This document shows positions 1-7,818 of a stretch of 64,000 bases of DNA, piece by piece. The position numbers and the translations under genes are program-made. The notes under the pieces were generated by a model. The model saw only the letters and a program-made list of their open reading frames with translations, was not told the DNA's origin and did no database searches. The stretch comes from CAIKZY01 sp044374195 (GTDB taxonomy: Bacteria > Actinomycetota > Actinomycetes > S36-B12). Every line of letters begins with the position of its first letter. Position 1 is the first letter of the stretch. The stretch lies in contig JBILOY010000008.1 in NCBI GenBank assembly GCA_044374195.1, positions 1 through 64,000 of the forward strand. The letters are read 5' to 3'.

Positions 1-182
1 GCCCTCGACCGGTCGCGCACCACCTCCGTAGGTTACTGGGGACTGTCCGCCCTCACTTCAAGAATTGTCAATCAAAATTGAAGAGACACTGGACATACGT
101 CCTCCCCGGGGGTAGCGTTCCAAACGAATCAGCCACCGACCCCACCGCGGTGTGCAGTGAGGGTGTTGGACAAGGAGTGTCA

Positions 183-1322
183 ATGAACTCAAGAGAATCA
201 TCACGGATCCGGCGTGTGTCGGTAGTCGCGGCAGTAGCCGCCACTGCATTTGGTCTCTCCGTATCGGTCATCCCGACCGCGTCGGCGGCACCGGACGGTC
301 CGGTCGTGTACTTCATGCAACCGAATACGACGCCTACGCGTTATCTGCAGCAGGACGGCCCCAAGTTCGCGAAGGAACTCGCGAAGCTGGTTCCGGGCGT
401 GCAAGTCAAGTTTGTCAATGCCGGCGGAAAGTCCGCGAAGCAGTTGTCCCAGGCTCAGCAGGCTATTGCAGCCGGCGCCAAGGCCTTGGTTGTGGTGGCC
501 GCTGACCCGGCCACGAGTGCGGGCATGCTCAAGTTTGCGGCCAGCAAGAAGGTACCTGTCATCGGTTATGAGAATCCACCGCTCAACGGTCCAATGACCA
601 GCCAGGTGATTTTCAGTCCGCGCAGCGCGGGTGAAGTGCAGGGCAAGTACTTTGCCTCGCAGGTGAATGCCGGCAAGTTCGGCGCCGGGCCAGTCAAGCT
701 CGCTCGGTTGTACGGCAATAAGGGCGATGTGTATACGACTCAGATGCTCGACGGCCAGAACCAGTACCTGCAGCCTCTCATCAACTCAGGCAAGATCCAG
801 GTGGTCTGCGAAGACTACGTGACGAATTGGGATCCGGCTGATGCGCAGAGCAAGATGGAACAGTGCCTCACCAAGACGCAGAACGGCATCTCAGCCGTGC
901 TTGGCTTCTACGACGGAATCACTTCAGGCGCGATTGCCGCAATGACCGCCAAGGGCGTCAAGGTTCCCGTCTACGGTGGACAAAACCCTGAGTTGATCGG
1001 CTTGCAGTACATGCTGACCGGTCAGCAGGAGGACATGGTGATGAAGGACTTCGGTAAGGAAGCCAAGGTGGCTGCTCAGCTCACTGCGGCAGCCCTCAAG
1101 GGTCAAACTCCGCCAAAGCCTCCGATTAACGGCGTTGTGAACAATGGCGCCGCCAACATTCCGACAGCCAGTATCGCGGTGGATTACTTCTACCTGGTAC
1201 CTGGCAAGGATATTGGTGCAACTATCGACACCAAGGTTGTCAAGCAGAACATCTTCACTTGGAAACAGATCTGCACCGGTATCGCTGCGGATACTGCAAC
1301 CTGCAAGAAGTACAACCGATAA
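183..1322 (+). CDS. Sugar ABC transporter substrate-binding protein (XylF-like, CUT2)
   Basis: Periplasmic-binding-protein type 1 fold, the extracellular receptor of a CUT2 sugar importer. The start is ATG 183, preceded by AAGGAG at 172-177; a TTG frame opens earlier at 78 but lacks this site. The first 35 or so residues are a Sec signal peptide: a basic RIRR stretch, a hydrophobic core, and cleavage near ASA-A. No lipobox cysteine follows, which is odd for a Gram-positive binding protein. The mature part resembles xylose-binding XylF, with the stretches MLDGQNQYLQPLINSGKI and INGVVNN. It holds four cysteines, two of them near the C-terminus, so disulfides are possible. Length is 379 aa, usual for the family. 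ATPase, permease and an SDR follow. The sugar is unknown; xylose or a related sugar or polyol is inferred. Confidence 0.88.
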   Translation: MNSRESSRIRRVSVVAAVAATAFGLSVSVIPTASAAPDGPVVYFMQPNTTPTRYLQQDGPKFAKELAKLVPGVQVKFVNAGGKSAKQLSQAQQAIAAGAKALVVVAADPATSAGMLKFAASKKVPVIGYENPPLNGPMTSQVIFSPRSAGEVQGKYFASQVNAGKFGAGPVKLARLYGNKGDVYTTQMLDGQNQYLQPLINSGKIQVVCEDYVTNWDPADAQSKMEQCLTKTQNGISAVLGFYDGITSGAIAAMTAKGVKVPVYGGQNPELIGLQYMLTGQQEDMVMKDFGKEAKVAAQLTAAALKGQTPPKPPINGVVNNGAANIPTASIAVDYFYLVPGKDIGATIDTKVVKQNIFTWKQICTGIAADTATCKKYNR

Positions 1323-1349
1323 CAAAGGATTTACGTTTTCAAATAGGTG

Positions 1350-1393
1350 AGGTGCTGCGGGAAGCCCTGCTATAAAGGGTTCCCGCAGCACCT
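1350..1393 (+). terminator. Intercistronic stem-loop between binding protein and ATPase genes
   Basis: The arms 1350-1368 and 1376-1393 pair over 18 bp with one bulged G at 1364 and a 7-base loop. No strong T-run follows. The position, straight after the binding-protein gene, suits partial termination or 3' protection that gives more binding protein than ATPase or permease. The structure is seen in the sequence; the role is inferred. Confidence 0.7.
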
Positions 1394-1427
1394 TGCTTAA
1401 TCTTGCATCTCACGCGGGGAGGTTGTC

Positions 1428-2189
1428 TTGACGGATTTGGTCTCAATTTCTGGCCTAACCAAGTTCTACGGTGGCGTTCGCGCGCTTTCCAATGTGAGTC
1501 TGACTTTGCATCGCGGTGAGGTTGTCGCTCTCGTCGGAGATAACGGCGCTGGTAAGAGCACGCTCGTCAAACTCGTGTCAGGCACAGAGCGAGCTGACAG
1601 CGGCGAGATCAGGGTCGATGGTCAGCTCTGGAAAGCGGAGTCTTCGCGAGGTGCGGCGGCGTTGGGCATCCACACCGTATTTCAGGATCTCTCTCTTTGC
1701 GACAACCTTGATGCGGTTCGAAATCTGTTTCTCGGGCAAGAGGAGATCTCTGGCCTTTGGACAGGGCGGAGATTACGACGTGCAGAAATGGAAGCCGAGA
1801 CAAATCGAATCCTTCAAAGCCTCTCGGTGAAGTTGCGCTCGCTAAATTTACCGGTGGGCAGTATGTCTGGCGGACAGCGCCAAGGTATTGCTATCGGCAG
1901 GGCGTTGGTGACTCAACCAAAACTTGTCTTGCTTGACGAACCCACTGCCGCGCTGGGTGTCACCCAGCGTGCTGAAGTTCTCAGCCTTATTCGGCGACTG
2001 AAGGATCAAGATTGTGGAGTCGTCGTAATCTCCCATGATCTTCGCGACGTTCAGGAGGTTGCTGATCGAGTCGTAGTTCTGCGCCTTGGCGAGAAGGTCG
2101 TTGAGTTCTCCAGGGGTGAGTATTCGAGTCAGGATCTCGTAGCCGCGATTACGGGTGCACATGAGTCGGCCGCGGAGGGAGCAGCATGA
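1428..2189 (+). CDS. Sugar ABC transporter ATP-binding protein (FrcA-like, single domain)
   Basis: ATPase of the CUT2 importer, acting at the inner face of the membrane. The start is TTG 1428 after GGGGAGG at 1416-1422. Walker A is GDNGAGKST (residues 37-45), the signature is MSGGQ (146-150), and Walker B is LVLLDEP (166-172) followed by TAALG, the form found in FrcA-type ATPases. At 253 aa it has one nucleotide-binding domain. Xylose and ribose ATPases (XylG, RbsA) normally carry two in about 500 aa, so two copies should pair as in the fructose FrcABC type. The stop overlaps the permease start (ATGA), so the two are translationally coupled. The T- and A-rich codon choice differs from the housekeeping genes downstream. 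Confidence 0.9.
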   Translation: MTDLVSISGLTKFYGGVRALSNVSLTLHRGEVVALVGDNGAGKSTLVKLVSGTERADSGEIRVDGQLWKAESSRGAAALGIHTVFQDLSLCDNLDAVRNLFLGQEEISGLWTGRRLRRAEMEAETNRILQSLSVKLRSLNLPVGSMSGGQRQGIAIGRALVTQPKLVLLDEPTAALGVTQRAEVLSLIRRLKDQDCGVVVISHDLRDVQEVADRVVVLRLGEKVVEFSRGEYSSQDLVAAITGAHESAAEGAA

Positions 2190-3394
2190 GCGATCACCAG
2201 CCGGGGCTTCAGGAAATCCCAGGAACTCCCGTGGGCAAGCAAGCATTGGGCACTCGTCTAAGTGAGGCGATGTCTGGCGGTTTTCGGGTTGTGCCCGTCG
2301 TACTCGCCCTCGTGGTCATCTGGTTGATCTTCTATTCGCAGAATCCGGCGTATTTGAGCTCTGAGAACCTCAGCAATCTTTCTCTGCAGATCGTGACGAC
2401 AGCAATGCTGGCGCTGGGTGTTGTCTTCGTGCTCATTGTTGGTGAGATCGATCTTTCCGGTGCTGCGCTGAGCGCAGTTTGCGCCACGGTCGCTGCTCAT
2501 TTCGCAGTTATCGCCGGACAACCGATCTGGATAGCCCTGGGAGTGGGAATCCTCACGGGAGTGGCTATCGCGGGCATTGAAGGCCTGATTATCAATTTTG
2601 GGGTGCCATCGCTGATTACCACCCTTGGCGGCATGACTGCCATGCTCGGGCTTCTCCTTGTTGTGCTTCCTGAGGAGTTTTCGATCTCGATCGGCGGAAA
2701 TGCGTACGAGCAGATTGCCGCCATCCAAATACCTTCGGGTCTAAGCATCTTGCTCGCGATCGCTGCCAGCATCATCTACGCATTTAGTCGATGGAGCTCT
2801 CAGCGCCGTCTGATTTCGCAGAGCGGTAATCTTCGACGAATTGTTATCCCATCAATTGCGGTAGCGATTGTTTTAATTGGCATCGTTGCTTTCGTAAGTT
2901 CGAGCAGTGGACTTGCACTGCCCGTGGCGATTCTCATGCTGATGTTGGTCGTTGCGTCCTATTTCCTCACCCAGACGCGTTACGGCGGACACCTCTTCGC
3001 AGTGGGTGGTAACCGGCAGGCTGCTGCACGAGCCGGAATACCCGTTGCTCGAATGGTGTTCTTTTCCTTCTTGATTCTGGGAGCCTGCGCTGCAATGGCG
3101 GGATTCGTGGACGGGTCTCGCCTTCTCATGGTTTCCCCTTCTTCCGGTACCGGGTCTTTGATGCTTGACGCTATTGCCGCGGCGGTCGTGGGTGGGACCA
3201 GCCTGTTCGGAGGGCGTGGGACCGCATGGGCGGCTCTCCTGGGAGCGCTCGTAATTGGTTCGATCAACAATGGTGTAGAGCTACTAGGGCTTTCCACAGA
3301 GGTTCAGTATTTCGCGACAGCGGGAGTTCTGGTATTCGCCGTAGCCGTCGACGTGGTTCTCACTCGCGGCAGCCTGCTTCCTCGACGGGTATGA
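2186..3394 (+). CDS. Sugar ABC transporter permease (XylH-like)
   Basis: Integral membrane permease of the BPD_transp_2 family. Its 402 aa match the longer XylH-type permeases (about 390-430 aa) better than the ribose type (about 320). About ten hydrophobic segments are visible. The conserved cytoplasmic stretch near RYGGHLFAVGGN, followed by AARAGI, is the ATPase-contact region of CUT2 permeases. The start overlaps the ATPase stop and the stop overlaps the SDR start, both as ATGA, so ATPase, permease and SDR form one translationally coupled unit. The substrate cannot be read from the sequence. Confidence 0.88.
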   Translation: MSDHQPGLQEIPGTPVGKQALGTRLSEAMSGGFRVVPVVLALVVIWLIFYSQNPAYLSSENLSNLSLQIVTTAMLALGVVFVLIVGEIDLSGAALSAVCATVAAHFAVIAGQPIWIALGVGILTGVAIAGIEGLIINFGVPSLITTLGGMTAMLGLLLVVLPEEFSISIGGNAYEQIAAIQIPSGLSILLAIAASIIYAFSRWSSQRRLISQSGNLRRIVIPSIAVAIVLIGIVAFVSSSSGLALPVAILMLMLVVASYFLTQTRYGGHLFAVGGNRQAAARAGIPVARMVFFSFLILGACAAMAGFVDGSRLLMVSPSSGTGSLMLDAIAAAVVGGTSLFGGRGTAWAALLGALVIGSINNGVELLGLSTEVQYFATAGVLVFAVAVDVVLTRGSLLPRRV

Positions 3395-4137
3395 CATCTA
3401 ACTCCGCAACTCCGGCTGCGATTGTCACTGGTGCTACGCGAGGTATCGGACGTGGCATTGCAGGCATGCTCGCACGTCGTGGATGCAATCTAACAATCGC
3501 CGCGCGCGATGAGGGTGCACTCGGTGTGATCGCAGATGAATTCGAGCAGCTTGGCATCAGTACGAACATCGTGGCCGGGGATGTCGGAAAGGAGGGGCAT
3601 GCTGCCGCTCTTGTGGAGGGTCACATGGCTGCATTTGGCCGACTCGACGCGGTCATATTTGCAGCCGGAATAGGAACCTCTTCTCCCATAGCGGGATACC
3701 CTGAAGCACGACTTTCACGTCAAATCGATGTCAACTTCCGCGCCCCTTTCCTGGTCTCGGCGCTTGCGATTCCGCACATGCGTGCGACGTCTAAGCATTG
3801 GAATCGTGTGGCGCGCTTCGTCGCCATCGCATCCCTAGAGGGTTTGTATCCAGAGCCAGGGCTGGCAGCTTACGCTGCTACAAAGTCAGCGCTTCTTTCA
3901 CTCACGGCGGCAATCAATGCCGAAGAGCGACTCAATGGGGTCATGGCTACGGCCATTTCGCCCGGTTATGTTGATACAGATATGAGCGACTGGATCTCAG
4001 ATCAGATACCGAAGGCCTCGATGCTCGAGGTTGACGACGTGGTGCGATGTGTGGAAATGATCCTTGATCTGTCGCCGCAGGCGCTTGTGCCGCATCTTGA
4101 ACTGCATCGTCGAACGGCTGACCCGTACAAAGCTTGA
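3391..4137 (+). CDS. SDR-family oxidoreductase
   Basis: Classical short-chain dehydrogenase of 248 aa. The nucleotide site TGATRGIG lies at residues 13-20 and the catalytic pair YxxxK at Y161/K165. The usual NNAG motif is replaced by AAG. The frame stays open upstream inside the permease gene, but ATG 3391 overlaps the permease stop and places the glycine motif at the normal distance from the N-terminus, so it is taken as the start. Coupling to the sugar transporter suggests it oxidises or reduces the imported sugar or polyol. That is inference, because SDR substrate specificity is not legible from motifs. Confidence 0.88.
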   Translation: MTSNSATPAAIVTGATRGIGRGIAGMLARRGCNLTIAARDEGALGVIADEFEQLGISTNIVAGDVGKEGHAAALVEGHMAAFGRLDAVIFAAGIGTSSPIAGYPEARLSRQIDVNFRAPFLVSALAIPHMRATSKHWNRVARFVAIASLEGLYPEPGLAAYAATKSALLSLTAAINAEERLNGVMATAISPGYVDTDMSDWISDQIPKASMLEVDDVVRCVEMILDLSPQALVPHLELHRRTADPYKA

Positions 4138-4330
4138 GTGCCGGGCTCTGGGCTCCTGCCTAAGGTGCGCTGCTATTCCATTGGCTGCGACGACACTTAT
4201 GCACGAGCAACCTTGCAGTTGCAACGCTCGGGTGCCTAGACCCGATGTAGATCACTGGAGTGGATTCAGCCGTACGAAGCCGGTGGGCTGAAAGACCAGC
4301 CATAAGGTAGAAGCCATGGCTGAGCTCTTG

Positions 4331-4348
4331 CCGCCCCTCGGCGGGCGG
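4331..4348 (+). promoter_or_regulatory. Hairpin just before the permease start codon
   Basis: The 6-bp GC-rich arms 4331-4336 and 4343-4348 enclose a 6-base loop four bases before ATG 4353. The right arm is the only purine-rich stretch that could serve as a ribosome-binding site, so folding could limit translation. The function is inferred. The rest of 4138-4330 shows no gene or clear signal. Confidence 0.3.
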
Positions 4349-4352
4349 ATTC

Positions 4353-5111
4353 ATGCCTGATCCTTGGTCGCTTGGACTGGTCCTTGTGGTCTCCGTAGCT
4401 GTTTTGATGTACGGCTTCTCGAAAACTGGTTTGCCCGTCGCTGGTGTGGTCGCAGGTCCGTTGATCGCTGCTGCACTCGGCCCGGCTATTGGCTCAGGTT
4501 TTGTCGTGCCCCTGCTGATTCTCGGCGACTTCATGGGACTTGCTCTCTACCGCTCCCACGCCGACTGGAGCCTGATTCGTCGACTCGTGCCGGGAGTCCT
4601 TGCCGGCTTCGTCATCACTGCGCTGCTGTTCAAGTTCGTCGACATGCTCATTGTCGGTCGGATTCTCGGCATCTTGATCCTGGCCTCCGTAATTCTCGAG
4701 GTATGGCGACTTCGAGCTGAACGACACGTGCCCCACGATCACCCAGGTCTCGAGAACAAGCTGGCAATCGCCTTCTTCGGCACCCTCACCGGCATGACCA
4801 CCATGGGCGCGAATGCCGGTGGAGCAGCGATGACCCTCTACCTGGTGAAGATGCGCGTCTCCATGCTCGCGTTCATGGGTACCGCCGCGTGGTTCTTCCT
4901 GATCCTCAATGTCATCAAGGTGCCGTTCGTGGTTGGCCTGGACGTGCTCACGTGGGACTCACTTCTCATCAGTCTTCGATTCATTCCCGCGCTACTCGTG
5001 GGCGGCATTCTCGGCGCTGTTGCCTTCCGTCGAATGAACCAGCGTGTCTTCACTACCGTCGCGCTAAGCCTCAGTGCACTTGCCGCACTTTGGCTGATCA
5101 TCATGGGGTGA
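4353..5111 (+). CDS. TauE/SafE (TSUP) family permease
   Basis: Membrane protein of 252 aa with about eight hydrophobic segments in two halves, typical of the 4-toluene sulfonate uptake permease (TSUP) family. The second half carries the conserved glycine-rich stretch TLTGMTTMGANAGG, which matches the family's repeated motif. Members export or import sulfite, sulfonates, sulfolactate or other small organic anions. The substrate here is unknown. It stands alone: 215 bases separate it from the SDR and 76 from perM. No strong Shine-Dalgarno is visible other than GGGCGG in the hairpin described just upstream. Confidence 0.8.
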   Translation: MPDPWSLGLVLVVSVAVLMYGFSKTGLPVAGVVAGPLIAAALGPAIGSGFVVPLLILGDFMGLALYRSHADWSLIRRLVPGVLAGFVITALLFKFVDMLIVGRILGILILASVILEVWRLRAERHVPHDHPGLENKLAIAFFGTLTGMTTMGANAGGAAMTLYLVKMRVSMLAFMGTAAWFFLILNVIKVPFVVGLDVLTWDSLLISLRFIPALLVGGILGAVAFRRMNQRVFTTVALSLSALAALWLIIMG

Positions 5112-5187
5112 GCGTTCCGGCGTATTCGCACGCACCGGTGCGGTGTCGCACGGGGGAGCGAGTGCCTGAGTCTGGGAGGCTAGGGAG

Positions 5188-6528
5188 GTGAAGATCCCAC
5201 GCCCGACTGCGGCTGCCCTGCGGCCGGCGCACCTGGTGTCGGGCGCCCTTGGCGCCCTATGGGCGGCACTGATCGGCGTGGTGATCGTTGCGATTCCGGT
5301 CTTCTTGACCCAGGTGGCGTCCGCCTCCGCGAGCACGGGCTGGGTCTCGACCCTTCGCTCGAGTTCCGCCGCGTGGCTGGTCGCCAATGACGTGCCCGTT
5401 CGACTCGGCACCGTCTGGTACTCACTACTTCCCTGGGGCCTCCTCGTTATTCCCGTCGTGCTGCTGGTGCTTGCCGGTCGATGGGCCGCGCATGTCTCAC
5501 ACGCTCGCACAAGGGGAGAGCGCGCAGTCGTCATCGCGAGCGCGGTACTGGTCTACGCACTCCTGGGCCTGATCGCCTCGCGCATCAGCGACACCGACAT
5601 TGTGGCCACAAGTGCCACGCGCGCTTTCCTCACCACGGCTGTCGTCGCACTTCTGGCCTTTGGCTGGGGAGTACTTCGCACCCGGATCGCGGCGCGTCGC
5701 GAAGGGCTCTCACCGACTCGACAGGTGATTGTGCGGGCCGGCGGTCTTTCGATCATTGCGTTGATCGCACTCTCGTCGGTCCTGTTCCTGATCGCCCTGC
5801 TAATCGGATTCCCAACCGCCGTTGATATGCAGACCGCACTCGATGCCGGGCCGATTGGCGGGTTCGTGCTGCTGCTCCTCGGCATCGGCTACTTGCCAAT
5901 GATGCTCACCTGGACTCTTGCGTACAGCGCAGGCAGTTCCGTGACCATCGGGGCGGGTTCGGTGATCTCTCCCTTCGTTCCGAACTCCGTGCCCACTGAG
6001 CTGCCACCGTTCCCGCTGCTGGCTGCCCTGCCCTCGAGCTCTTCTGCAGTGCAGTGGTTCTTGCCTGTGCTCATCGTGGGAGTTGGGGTTCTCGTTGGCC
6101 TGTGGATCTCACGCCGCATCGTTCTTCCCGCGCTTCAGCGCGCGGGGGTTGCGGCAGGCTCATCTGCAATCGCGGGTGTCGCGGTGCTGCTTGCTGTGCT
6201 GATGTCGAACGGATCAGTGGGTGTCGAGCGCCTGCGCGATCTTGGCCCTGCTCCACTTCTCAGCGCGGCGCTGGTGTTCGTACTGCTGTGCGTGGGATCT
6301 GTGCCTGTCGCTCTCGCCTTCGGTCGACGCCCCTTGCGTGAGTTCGAGATCATCGAGCCGAGCGTCGCATCAGTCGCGGTTTCAGTAGTTGCCCCCGAAC
6401 CTGAGGTGACCGCGATGCCGGTCGCTGAGCAATCGGAGCAGTCAGCGATGATTGCCTCAAGCGTTCTTGACCAGAGCAGCACTCAGGTCATTCCACTACC
6501 AGTGACTGCGGAGACACCTCGTGAGTGA
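5188..6528 (+). CDS. perM: PerM-like cell division membrane protein (DUF6350)
   Basis: Polytopic membrane protein of 446 aa with many hydrophobic segments over the first 385 or so residues and a polar, acidic C-terminal tail. Sequence character and position just ahead of purN and purH match actinobacterial PerM (M. tuberculosis Rv0955), an integral membrane protein tied to divisome stability. The start is GTG 5188, eight bases after GGGAGG at 5174-5179. The stop overlaps the next membrane gene by 8 bases. The family assignment rests largely on synteny plus topology. The division role comes from mycobacterial work and is inferred here. Confidence 0.75.
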   Translation: MKIPRPTAAALRPAHLVSGALGALWAALIGVVIVAIPVFLTQVASASASTGWVSTLRSSSAAWLVANDVPVRLGTVWYSLLPWGLLVIPVVLLVLAGRWAAHVSHARTRGERAVVIASAVLVYALLGLIASRISDTDIVATSATRAFLTTAVVALLAFGWGVLRTRIAARREGLSPTRQVIVRAGGLSIIALIALSSVLFLIALLIGFPTAVDMQTALDAGPIGGFVLLLLGIGYLPMMLTWTLAYSAGSSVTIGAGSVISPFVPNSVPTELPPFPLLAALPSSSSAVQWFLPVLIVGVGVLVGLWISRRIVLPALQRAGVAAGSSAIAGVAVLLAVLMSNGSVGVERLRDLGPAPLLSAALVFVLLCVGSVPVALAFGRRPLREFEIIEPSVASVAVSVVAPEPEVTAMPVAEQSEQSAMIASSVLDQSSTQVIPLPVTAETPRE

Positions 6529-7231
6529 TCAGAGTCCGGCCCCTCGGATCGATGTTGGGGCGGCCTTCCGCTGGGGCCTGGTCAGCTTCAAGCGCAGCCC
6601 CGGAGTCCTCGTAGGCCTGGCGGGCATCGTCTTCGTCATCTTCATCATCCAGGGCCTCGGCTCCGGACCGATCTCCGATCTTCTCGAGCAGACACTTGCC
6701 GATTGCGGGAATCCTGCGAGTGCCGAATGCCAGGCCGCCGTGGAATCCTCGATGTCAGCGATCCTGGTCACCCTCGTGATGTCGGTGTTCTTCACGGCCC
6801 TTGCCGGTATTGCCAAGTACGGCATCTATCGGGCGACCATTGGCATGTCGAGAGACCGCGCACCGCTGCTCGCCGACATGCTGCCCGAGGCCCACTTCGG
6901 CACCTTCGCGCTCTTCGCGGTGATCTACAGCATCGCCACGATCGTCGGTCTGGGGCTGTGCATCGTGCCCGGCCTCGTCGTCATCCTGTTCTTCCAGCTC
7001 ACCCCGTTCTACATCCTCGATAAGGGCCTGCCCTTCGGTGAGGCGCTGAGAGCGAGTGCGCGTGCCGCTCGGGGGAATCTGGTGCCCATGCTGATCCTGA
7101 CGGTGTTCATCGTCGGCACGATGCTGATCGGCAGCATCCTCTTCGGTGTCTTCAGCCTGGTCTTGCTGCCGTATTCCCTGCTCGTGACCTCGCACATCTA
7201 CCGCCAGCTCAATGCCGAGCAGGTGTACTGA
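6521..7231 (+). CDS. Integral membrane protein of unknown function
   Basis: Membrane protein of 236 aa with about five to six hydrophobic segments. The N-terminal stretch FRWGLVSFKRSPGVLVG leads into the first helix. A later stretch, TPFYILDKGLPFGEALRAS, followed by a helix pair, is like those in YciC/DUF975-type and related bacterial membrane proteins with an F/Y-x-x-D and EAL-x-x-S signature. The GTG start at 6521 overlaps the perM stop, so it is cotranslated with perM, and purN begins 23 bases later. Context hints at a partner of PerM in the envelope. No function is assigned. Confidence 0.75.
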   Translation: MSDQSPAPRIDVGAAFRWGLVSFKRSPGVLVGLAGIVFVIFIIQGLGSGPISDLLEQTLADCGNPASAECQAAVESSMSAILVTLVMSVFFTALAGIAKYGIYRATIGMSRDRAPLLADMLPEAHFGTFALFAVIYSIATIVGLGLCIVPGLVVILFFQLTPFYILDKGLPFGEALRASARAARGNLVPMLILTVFIVGTMLIGSILFGVFSLVLLPYSLLVTSHIYRQLNAEQVY

Positions 7232-7254
7232 GCGCCGACCGATAGATTTGGGCA

Positions 7255-7818
7255 GTGACCTCGCGCATCCTGGTACTCGCCTCCGGTTCGGGATCCCTGC
7301 TGCAGTCACTTCTGGACTCTCCTGTCGGCCCCGCCGTCGTCGCAGTGGGCTCCGACACTCCTGATGCTTTGGCCCTGCAGCGTGCTGCAGAGGCCGGGAT
7401 CGCAGCGTTCACGGTCATCCCTGCCGATTACGCCACGCGGGCCGAGTGGAACTCCGGCTTACATGCGGCGATCCGAGCAGTCGAGCCCGATCTCATCGTG
7501 AGTGCAGGTTTCATGCGCATTATTGGTGCCGAGATCATCGAGGCCTATCGCGGACGCATCATCAACACACACCCTGCTCTGCTGCCCGCATTTCCTGGTG
7601 CACATGGCGTTCGCGATGCGATGGATTACGGGGTCAAGGTGACCGGTTGCACCGTGCACTTTGTCGACGAAGGTGTCGACACAGGCAGCATCATCGCCCA
7701 GGTCGCGGTCGACATCGAGCCCGACGACACCGAAGAATCCCTGCACGAGCGCATCAAGGTTCACGAGCGTCGACTTCTTGTCGATGTTGTCACGCAACTG
7801 ATCGGAGCACAGCAATGA
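7255..7818 (+). CDS. purN: Phosphoribosylglycinamide formyltransferase
   Basis: GART enzyme: transfers a formyl group from 10-formyl-tetrahydrofolate to GAR, the third step of IMP synthesis, in the cytosol. The catalytic residues are visible: N104 and H106 in INTHP, and D142 in DEGVDTG, equivalent to N106/H108/D144 of E. coli PurN. The GSGSLLQSL phosphate-binding loop lies at the N-terminus. Length is 187 aa, slightly shorter than usual. The start is GTG 7255. Its stop overlaps the purH start (ATGA), giving the standard actinobacterial purN-purH pair. Confidence 0.96.
   Translation: MTSRILVLASGSGSLLQSLLDSPVGPAVVAVGSDTPDALALQRAAEAGIAAFTVIPADYATRAEWNSGLHAAIRAVEPDLIVSAGFMRIIGAEIIEAYRGRIINTHPALLPAFPGAHGVRDAMDYGVKVTGCTVHFVDEGVDTGSIIAQVAVDIEPDDTEESLHERIKVHERRLLVDVVTQLIGAQQ

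Noticed and set aside
68..81. Short inverted repeat TCAAT-CAAA-ATTGA upstream of the sugar-binding protein gene
   Set aside because: Five-base arms in an AT-rich stretch are expected by chance, and no regulator gene is nearby to support an operator.
78..182. TTG 78 as start of the sugar-binding protein, adding 35 residues
   Set aside because: The extension would precede a normal signal peptide and has no ribosome-binding site; AAGGAG stands before ATG 183.
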